11,270 bases of DNA from Planctomycetota bacterium (GTDB lineage: Bacteria; Planctomycetota; UBA1135; GCA-002686595). A model generated the notes under the pieces. It made no database searches. It was not told the origin of the DNA and worked only from the letters and a program-made list of their open reading frames with translations. The position numbers were made by a program, and so were the translations under genes. The stretch spans positions 1 through 11,270 of the forward strand of contig JAPKBY010000028.1 in the NCBI GenBank assembly GCA_028823185.1, read 5' to 3'. This document shows, in pieces, positions 6,817 to 11,270 of this stretch. Numbering within the stretch: the first letter of the stretch is position 1; every line of letters begins with the position of its first letter.

Positions 6817-7734
6817 ATGACGGCACGCGATGACTTTGATTGGCTAGCAGCAGTGCACACGCCCTTTGACTCCAGCGGGGAGCTCGCTCTCGAGCTCATT
6901 GATGCTCAGGCTGAGAACCTCCTCGCCCAAGGGGTGAGTGGAGCCTTCGTCTGTGGCTCTACTGGCGAGAGCCTCTCCTTGTCCGTTGATGAGCGCAAGC
7001 TTGTTGCAGAGAGATGGGCGGATGTCACCCGTGGCGCAGACCTCAGCCTTTGGGTCCACGTTGGTGCGAACGCGCTGCCTGACGCATGCGAGCTCGCGCG
7101 GAGTGCGGCCGCCTTGAACGCAGACGCTATCGCTCTCATGCCTCCTTGCTTTTTTCGGCCAGCAGATGAGCTCGCGCTCGTTGACTGGTGCGCGGCCGTC
7201 GACGCCGCATCTGGCGGACTGCCGATCACTTATTACGAGACGCCTGACATGAGCGGCGTGAAGGCTGATATGCACGTCTTCACTGAGGAGATGCGGCGAC
7301 GGATACCCAACTTTAAGGGTGTTAAATACACGGTCTCTGACCCCCAACTCTTCGCAGAGCTTGTCAGGAACAAACGAGCGGAAGAGGGGATGTGGTGGGG
7401 CCGCGATGAAGAGCTCCTCTCTGGTCTTGACGCCGGAGCGAGCGGAGCGATCGGGAGCTCATATAACTACGCAGCAAAGGTCTATGAGCCCATCTTGAGC
7501 TCCCTTGACGAGGGTACGGTTCAGGCCGCAAATGAGGCGCAAGAGAGGGCTGTGAAGATGATCGATGTGATCGCCAGCTATGGCTACTTCGGGGCCGCGA
7601 AAGCGGTGATGGGGTTCATCGGCGTCCCTGTTGGCCCCGCGCGGATGCCGCTCTCAAACCCGAGCCCTGAGGATTCGGCGAAGCTCCATGAGGAGCTAGA
7701 CGAGCTCGGTTTCTTTGAGTGGGTCAGCGCGTGA
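6817..7734 (+). CDS. nanA: N-acetylneuraminate lyase (DHDPS/NAL family)
   Basis: This 305-residue cytoplasmic aldolase would split N-acetylneuraminate into N-acetylmannosamine and pyruvate through a Schiff base. Family hallmarks are GSTGE at residues 47-51, YYETPDMSG with the catalytic tyrosine at about 140, Schiff-base Lys170 in FKGVKYT, and WWGRDEELLSGLDAGASGAIGSSYNY. This last block resembles sialic acid lyases (GSTYN) rather than dihydrodipicolinate synthase, and the next gene is an N-acylglucosamine 2-epimerase, which favours the lyase role strongly. The N-terminus (FDWLAAVHTPFDSSG) matches family starts, so ATG 6817 is right although no Shine-Dalgarno is visible before it. The stop overlaps the GTG start of the epimerase gene as GTGA (7731-7734). 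A lyase for a related nonulosonic or 2-keto-3-deoxy sugar acid cannot be excluded. Confidence 0.9.
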   Translation: MTARDDFDWLAAVHTPFDSSGELALELIDAQAENLLAQGVSGAFVCGSTGESLSLSVDERKLVAERWADVTRGADLSLWVHVGANALPDACELARSAAALNADAIALMPPCFFRPADELALVDWCAAVDAASGGLPITYYETPDMSGVKADMHVFTEEMRRRIPNFKGVKYTVSDPQLFAELVRNKRAEEGMWWGRDEELLSGLDAGASGAIGSSYNYAAKVYEPILSSLDEGTVQAANEAQERAVKMIDVIASYGYFGAAKAVMGFIGVPVGPARMPLSNPSPEDSAKLHEELDELGFFEWVSA

Positions 7735-8921
7735 CCCTTGCAGAGGATTGGTCTCTTCGATCCGATTCTTATCGAGACGCCTTGGTCCAGACGACGATGC
7801 CTTTCTGGCTCGATCATTGTGTTGATCGTTCCGGAGGAGGCTTCTTTTCATTCCTCGATCAAGAGGGTGAGTGCTATGAGACCGACAAGAGCGGCTGGGT
7901 ACAGGGCCGTTTTACGTGGCTGCTCTCTAAGCTCTGCACGGACTTCGATGGGCCAGAGGAGTGGCGCTCGGCCGCAGAGCACGGCGTGCGGTTCATAAGA
8001 GAGCATGGCTATACGCCTGACCGAAGGCTCTGGTTCATGATGAATCGTGAAGGCGCTGGCCTCAGGAAACGCCGCTACGCCTACACCGAGTTCTTCGCCT
8101 CCATGGCGCTAGGCCAATGGTCAAAGCTGGCGAATGACGAGAGCGCTGCGACCGAGTCTGAGCGACTGTTCCTGCTCGCCTGCACAGACATGAGGACGAA
8201 CGGGGCTCGAGGCCCCGGAAAGCTAGAGAGCGCCAGGATGGCTCAATCTCTGGGAGTCCCCATGATCACTCTTGGTGCGGCACATGCCTTAGAGGGGTGC
8301 GTTGATTCTGATGCGATCGCGAGAGAGCGCCGAGCAGCGATCGCGAAGATACAAGCTGACTTTGTCCACCCGGAGACAGGCTGCTTGCTCGAGTGTGTCG
8401 GCGCACATGGAGAGTATCTCGATCACGTTGATGGCAGGCAGGTGAACCCAGGTCACGCCATTGAGGCCGCATGGTTCCTCATGGAAGAGTGTCGCAGGAG
8501 ACCAAATCAAGAGCTGCTTGCTCTTGCGCTAAGGGTCTTAGACTCAGCTTGGGAGCTCGGGTGGGACGAGGAGCACGGCGGGCTCTTCTCACTAGTCGAC
8601 ATTAGCGGCGCACCGAACCAAGACGTCAGCGCTGAGCTCAAATATTGGTGGCCGCACTGTGAGGCGATCATCGCATTTCTTTATGCCGCCTTGCTCACTG
8701 GCTCCTCTACGTATTCGGAGCGTTGGAGGATTGTTCATGACTGGGCACATGAGCACTTCGTTGACACTCAAAATGGTGAATGGTTTGGATACCTGAGGCG
8801 TGACGGATCAGTCATGAATAGCGCGAAGGGGAATCTCTGGAAGGGACCCTTCCACGTGCCTCGCATGCAATTCATGGCTGCAGACCTATGTAGCGCTTTA
8901 GCCGCCAAGGAAGCCGAGTGA
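7731..8921 (+). CDS. N-acylglucosamine 2-epimerase (AGE/RnBP family)
   Basis: The 396-residue protein matches the full length of the alpha/alpha-barrel AGE family, which interconverts N-acetylmannosamine and N-acetylglucosamine. Recognisable blocks are SGWVQGRFTW near the N-terminus, NPGHAIEAAWFLMEE with His242, EEHGGLFSL, LKYWWPHCEAI, and GPFHVPRMQF with His375. The two histidines match the pair essential in characterised epimerases. Placed directly after the lyase, it would complete a route from sialic acid to N-acetylglucosamine without the kinase and phosphate epimerase (NanK/NanE) route. I chose GTG 7731 because it overlaps the lyase stop by four bases, as the next two genes in this operon also do; GTG 7719 in the same frame would add four residues. 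No clear ribosome binding site is present, which suits translational coupling. Related epimerases act on cellobiose or mannose, but the context argues for the N-acyl sugar. Confidence 0.9.
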   Translation: MTLAEDWSLRSDSYRDALVQTTMPFWLDHCVDRSGGGFFSFLDQEGECYETDKSGWVQGRFTWLLSKLCTDFDGPEEWRSAAEHGVRFIREHGYTPDRRLWFMMNREGAGLRKRRYAYTEFFASMALGQWSKLANDESAATESERLFLLACTDMRTNGARGPGKLESARMAQSLGVPMITLGAAHALEGCVDSDAIARERRAAIAKIQADFVHPETGCLLECVGAHGEYLDHVDGRQVNPGHAIEAAWFLMEECRRRPNQELLALALRVLDSAWELGWDEEHGGLFSLVDISGAPNQDVSAELKYWWPHCEAIIAFLYAALLTGSSTYSERWRIVHDWAHEHFVDTQNGEWFGYLRRDGSVMNSAKGNLWKGPFHVPRMQFMAADLCSALAAKEAE

Positions 8922-9562
8922 GCATTGGAGTTGAGCTCGCAGCGGGCTTCGCGATGGGCTTTGTGGGGTCAATCCCCCTTGCCGGACCGGTCGCCCTGCT
9001 CGTGATGACACGCGGGCTTGCCCGTGAATTCACTGAGGCCAGGTTGATCGCTGGGGGCGCGTCACTCGCAGAGGGCTTTGTCGCAGCGTGGGTATATGCT
9101 GGGCTCGGGGTGCTCTACTCCCTCTCTCCAGGCTTGGATGAAGCGGTCAAATGGCTCGGTCCCATCGCACTTTGCCTGATCGGTCTGTGGTTTTTCATTC
9201 GCGGGGTTTCACAGGATTCAGGAGAGCCCGCTTCGGATCGCCAGGGCAGTGGAGTCTCTTACTCCTTGTTTCTTGGGATTGGCCTCGTCGTGGGGAACCC
9301 AGGGATGATCGGGACCTGGGGCGGCGCGATCGCAGCCCTTGAGGGAATTGGATTCGTGCAGATCAGCCCTGCGGGTGCGCCATGGTTCGGGCTCGCTGTC
9401 GCCGCGGGAGTCTTCTCGTGGTTCCTTTTGATGCTTAGATTGATCCGAAGCCACAGCGATTCTGTGAGCTATCCAGTGCTCAACCTGATCGTCAAGGGGA
9501 TAGGAGGCGTGCTCGTTGCTGCAGGGGCGCTCTCCTTCGCTTCACTCTTAGGTGTTCTATGA
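8918..9562 (+). CDS. LysE-like integral membrane transporter protein
   Basis: The 214-residue protein has about six hydrophobic segments (roughly 6-29, 43-67, 77-95, 113-143, 154-175, 187-212). Its N-terminal GFVGSIPLAGPVALLVMTRG and the central NPGMIGTW match the pattern of LysE/RhtB-type exporters (a Pro-x-x-Gly-Pro in helix one and Asn-Pro in helix four), which export amino acids and other small molecules. Length is typical of the family. It starts with GTG 8918, whose last two bases plus A form the epimerase stop (GTGA), with AAGGA at 8907-8911 six bases upstream. It ends in ATGA shared with the next gene. It is not a known sialic acid transporter type; whether it moves a sugar, an amino acid or something linked to the isoprenoid enzyme cannot be told from sequence. 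Confidence 0.75.
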   Translation: MSIGVELAAGFAMGFVGSIPLAGPVALLVMTRGLAREFTEARLIAGGASLAEGFVAAWVYAGLGVLYSLSPGLDEAVKWLGPIALCLIGLWFFIRGVSQDSGEPASDRQGSGVSYSLFLGIGLVVGNPGMIGTWGGAIAALEGIGFVQISPAGAPWFGLAVAAGVFSWFLLMLRLIRSHSDSVSYPVLNLIVKGIGGVLVAAGALSFASLLGVL

Positions 9563-10707
9563 GCGGGCTTCATAGCGCGAGGCAGGGCGGCCCGTTCTGG
9601 CTACGCCGCTTCTCTCTTCTCGCTGCGGGGGTCCGAGCGAATCGCGATGCACCAGATCCTGCCGCGCTCTTGGCCTTAGAGCCTGCGGAGGCTTTCGTGT
9701 GGGGAGTCCTGCCTCATGCAGCGCGCTCGTTTGCGCCTTGCATCATCGCGCTCCCGAGCTCGATGGCGTTGAGCGCCGCGCTGGGCTATCTCTACTGTCG
9801 CATCCTAGACACCCATGAGGACCTAGTGACGGATGCTGCGCAGCGCCACAGAGCCCTCGAGCACCTGACGAGTAGGCTCACGGCATTGCGCGAGGGGAGA
9901 GATCCTGGCGAAGCCCCCTTGGTCACGCATGAGTGTTCGGATCCAAGGGATGAGGTGCACTCATTGATTGCCGGTGAGCTCCCGAGGTTGGACCCGCTAT
10001 TCCTCGGCCTGAACGGAGATGTTCAGGGTCTCATCATCGATCTCGTAAGCGACATGTCTCAGGGGATGATTTGGGCCGCCAAGACCTTCGACGAGCAAGG
10101 TGGGGTGCTCGTCAGCGATTCACAGCTTCGGCGCTATTGCGAGGCCGTGCTCGGCAACCCAATACGTTTCGCGGCGAGGCTCTTCGCGCTCACAGAGCGG
10201 GGTGTCCGCTCCCTGCCAGCGGAGCTTGAGACGGCCTGCATGGACGTGGGTGAGTTCTTGCAGCTCGCTAACGTCACAAGAGACATCGAGAAGGACCTCG
10301 CTCGAGGGGTCGCCTATGACGTGGCTCTTGATCCAAAGCGATGCTCCGACACCGGCGATGAGCTGGCTGGAGCTGTCCGTGATGTGAGAGCGCGTCTCTT
10401 GGTGCGTGCGCTCGATCGCGCCCCCTCCTATGAAGCGCTGGTCGACGGACTCTCTTTGAAGCGAGGCTGGATGAACGCTTCCTCGCTGCTCATGGCGCGC
10501 TTTACTGAGCGCTACTACTTAGGCTGCGCTAACCGAGTTGGGCTCAGTGCAGGGGAGAGGCAAAGCCCCAGCCGCGTGCTCCTGAGCTGCTGGCCTGCCC
10601 TCCTGTCCTCATCGTGGGCGAGCAAGAAGCTCGCTGAGATCACGCGCAATCTCAAACGGTTGCGCGCTGAGGTGTTGAATCAAACGTCTTCTATGAAGGC
10701 GTCGTGA
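9559..10707 (+). CDS. Squalene/phytoene synthase family protein
   Basis: The 382-residue all-helical enzyme belongs to the head-to-head prenyl synthases, which condense two C15 or C20 diphosphates. The first aspartate motif is D84-T-H-E-D88 in LYCRILDTHEDLV, and the second is N238-V-T-R-D242-I-E-K-D246 in GEFLQLANVTRDIEKDL. All magnesium-binding acidic residues are present, so activity is likely. The block around residues 194-210 (YCEAVLGNPIRFAARLF) matches the YC...G...R.F region. The DTxED form and FLQxxNVTRD look closer to squalene synthases than to CrtB phytoene synthases, but the product (squalene, dehydrosqualene, phytoene or a precursor) is not decided by this. The start is the ATG in ATGA 9559-9562 shared with the upstream stop. 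Its 3' end overlaps the convergent b562 gene by 28 bases. A first-30-residue arginine-rich extension precedes the conserved core. No carotenoid or hopanoid genes are adjacent in the window. Confidence 0.88.
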   Translation: MSGLHSARQGGPFWLRRFSLLAAGVRANRDAPDPAALLALEPAEAFVWGVLPHAARSFAPCIIALPSSMALSAALGYLYCRILDTHEDLVTDAAQRHRALEHLTSRLTALREGRDPGEAPLVTHECSDPRDEVHSLIAGELPRLDPLFLGLNGDVQGLIIDLVSDMSQGMIWAAKTFDEQGGVLVSDSQLRRYCEAVLGNPIRFAARLFALTERGVRSLPAELETACMDVGEFLQLANVTRDIEKDLARGVAYDVALDPKRCSDTGDELAGAVRDVRARLLVRALDRAPSYEALVDGLSLKRGWMNASSLLMARFTERYYLGCANRVGLSAGERQSPSRVLLSCWPALLSSSWASKKLAEITRNLKRLRAEVLNQTSSMKAS

Positions 10708-11114
10708 CCAGCTTTCTTCATGGACAGGAGGCCACGGATCGCGAGGTCGACCTCAGAGAATTTCTTGTCGACGACCAAGACTTCGAGGTCAAGCAGCGCT
10801 CGCTGACAAGAGATGAGCGTCTTGCGGTAGTCAGCCGTCTTAGCAGCTGCCTTCTTTGCGTCGAGGCCATTTACGATCTCGGGCACCTCGGTCTTTGCGC
10901 TTTGCACAGCAGCTTGCATCTTCATCAGCTCTGCGAGAGCGAGCTTTTGATCAGGCGCTTCGCCTTTTACAGCTTTGCGAAATGAGCGCATGCTCGAGTT
11001 GAGGCTCGACATAGCCTCAGCGAGAGGGCTGAGGTCATCAGAGCTGGGCGACGCGGGCTGCGCTGCGCTGAGGCTCAGGCAGGTAATAAGAGAGATTGAA
11101 ATCAGTGTTCGCAT
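10680..11114 (-). CDS. Cytochrome b562-like periplasmic protein
   Basis: The 144-residue product has a signal peptide (MRTLISISLITCLSLSAA) and a mature part of about 120 helical residues, close to cytochrome b562 (about 106). Aligned by eye, AEAMSSLNSSMRSF matches the start of b562 helix one and KKAGHDAF matches its last helix. This puts Met35 and His137, 102 residues apart, at the positions of the axial haem ligands (95 apart in E. coli b562). Haem binding is therefore plausible, non-covalent as there is no CxxCH. The gene follows a c-type cytochrome gene on the same strand, suggesting an electron-transfer pair. ATG 11114 was chosen because it begins the signal peptide; an ATG at 11132 adds six residues and overlaps the upstream stop as ATGA, so it is a real alternative. 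The 3' end overlaps the isoprenoid synthase gene on the opposite strand. Confidence 0.75.
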   Translation of the reverse strand: MRTLISISLITCLSLSAAQPASPSSDDLSPLAEAMSSLNSSMRSFRKAVKGEAPDQKLALAELMKMQAAVQSAKTEVPEIVNGLDAKKAAAKTADYRKTLISCQRALLDLEVLVVDKKFSEVDLAIRGLLSMKKAGHDAFIEDV

Positions 11115-11128
11115 GCTATTTCCGTGAG

Positions 11129-11270
11129 TCATTCGTTGTTGGTTTCTTCGATCACTTGGGACGCTCCCCATGGGGCGCCTGCCCTGATCCACGCCTCGAT
11201 AGTAGCGATCTGATCGGGGTTAAGGTGGTCTTCCTCATCAGGAGGCATCGGGAAGAGCTCATCTTCCGGA
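11129..11270 (-). CDS. c-type cytochrome (PSCyt1-like), C-terminal fragment
   Basis: Reading from the window edge on the minus strand gives 46 residues ending at TGA 11129-11131, with PEDELFPMPPDEEDHLNPDQ followed by IATIEAWIRAGAPWG. The FPMPP motif, which would carry the methionine haem ligand, and the WIxxGAPW block are typical of the PSCyt1-type cytochrome c domain common in Planctomycetota and Verrucomicrobiota. The CxxCH site and the N-terminus lie outside the window. Its stop touches the possible ATG 11132 start of the b562-like gene, so both are probably one operon with this gene upstream. Whether the full protein is a small cytochrome or the end of a larger one cannot be seen. Confidence 0.8.
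   Translation of the reverse strand, partial: PEDELFPMPPDEEDHLNPDQIATIEAWIRAGAPWGASQVIEETNNE

Noticed and set aside
6844..7347. A 167-codon minus-strand frame inside the lyase gene.
   Set aside because: It is antisense to the conserved lyase core and has no family signature.

Overview
The window is gene-dense bacterial DNA of moderately high GC, with nine complete protein genes and two cut by the window edges. A c-type cytochrome tail of the PSCyt1 type (MPP...WIxxGAPW) beside a b562-type protein, TldE/TldD, and an SGNH protein with membrane anchors point to Planctomycetota or a neighbouring PVC lineage. This is an inference from gene content; no rRNA or marker gene is present. No tRNA, IS element, CRISPR array or phage gene was seen.

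Layout. (1) 2-1844, plus strand: the 3' end of tldE/pmbA and complete tldD, a two-subunit metalloprotease. (2) 1864-5366, minus strand: an operon transcribed as OPT-family transporter, then a two-segment membrane protein of unknown function, then a secreted protein combining a PepSY-like domain with an FKBP prolyl isomerase. It converges on tldD. (3) 5367-5548: a 182-base divergent intergenic region that should hold the promoters for both sides. (4) 5549-10707, plus strand: a membrane-anchored SGNH hydrolase, then N-acetylneuraminate lyase, N-acylglucosamine 2-epimerase, a LysE-like membrane protein and a squalene/phytoene synthase-family enzyme. The last four are joined by three successive four-base start/stop overlaps. 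(5) 10680-11270, minus strand: a b562-like periplasmic protein and, upstream of it, the tail of a c-type cytochrome. The b562 gene overlaps the isoprenoid synthase gene tail to tail by 28 bases.

How the genes may work together. The lyase and epimerase would convert sialic acid to N-acetylmannosamine plus pyruvate and then to N-acetylglucosamine without ATP. The SGNH protein upstream could remove or add O-acetyl groups on glycans outside the cytoplasmic membrane. Why a transporter-like protein and a head-to-head prenyl synthase are translationally coupled to these two enzymes is the main puzzle. In the minus-strand operon, a peptide or chelate transporter is paired with envelope proteins, one a folding catalyst. 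The c-type cytochrome and b562 pair looks like a periplasmic electron-transfer unit. I found no clearly new defence or mobile system. The most unusual points are the coupled sialic acid/isoprenoid operon, the transporter's uncharacterised partner, the PepSY-FKBP fusion and an excess of two palindromes, GCGATCGC and GAGCTC.
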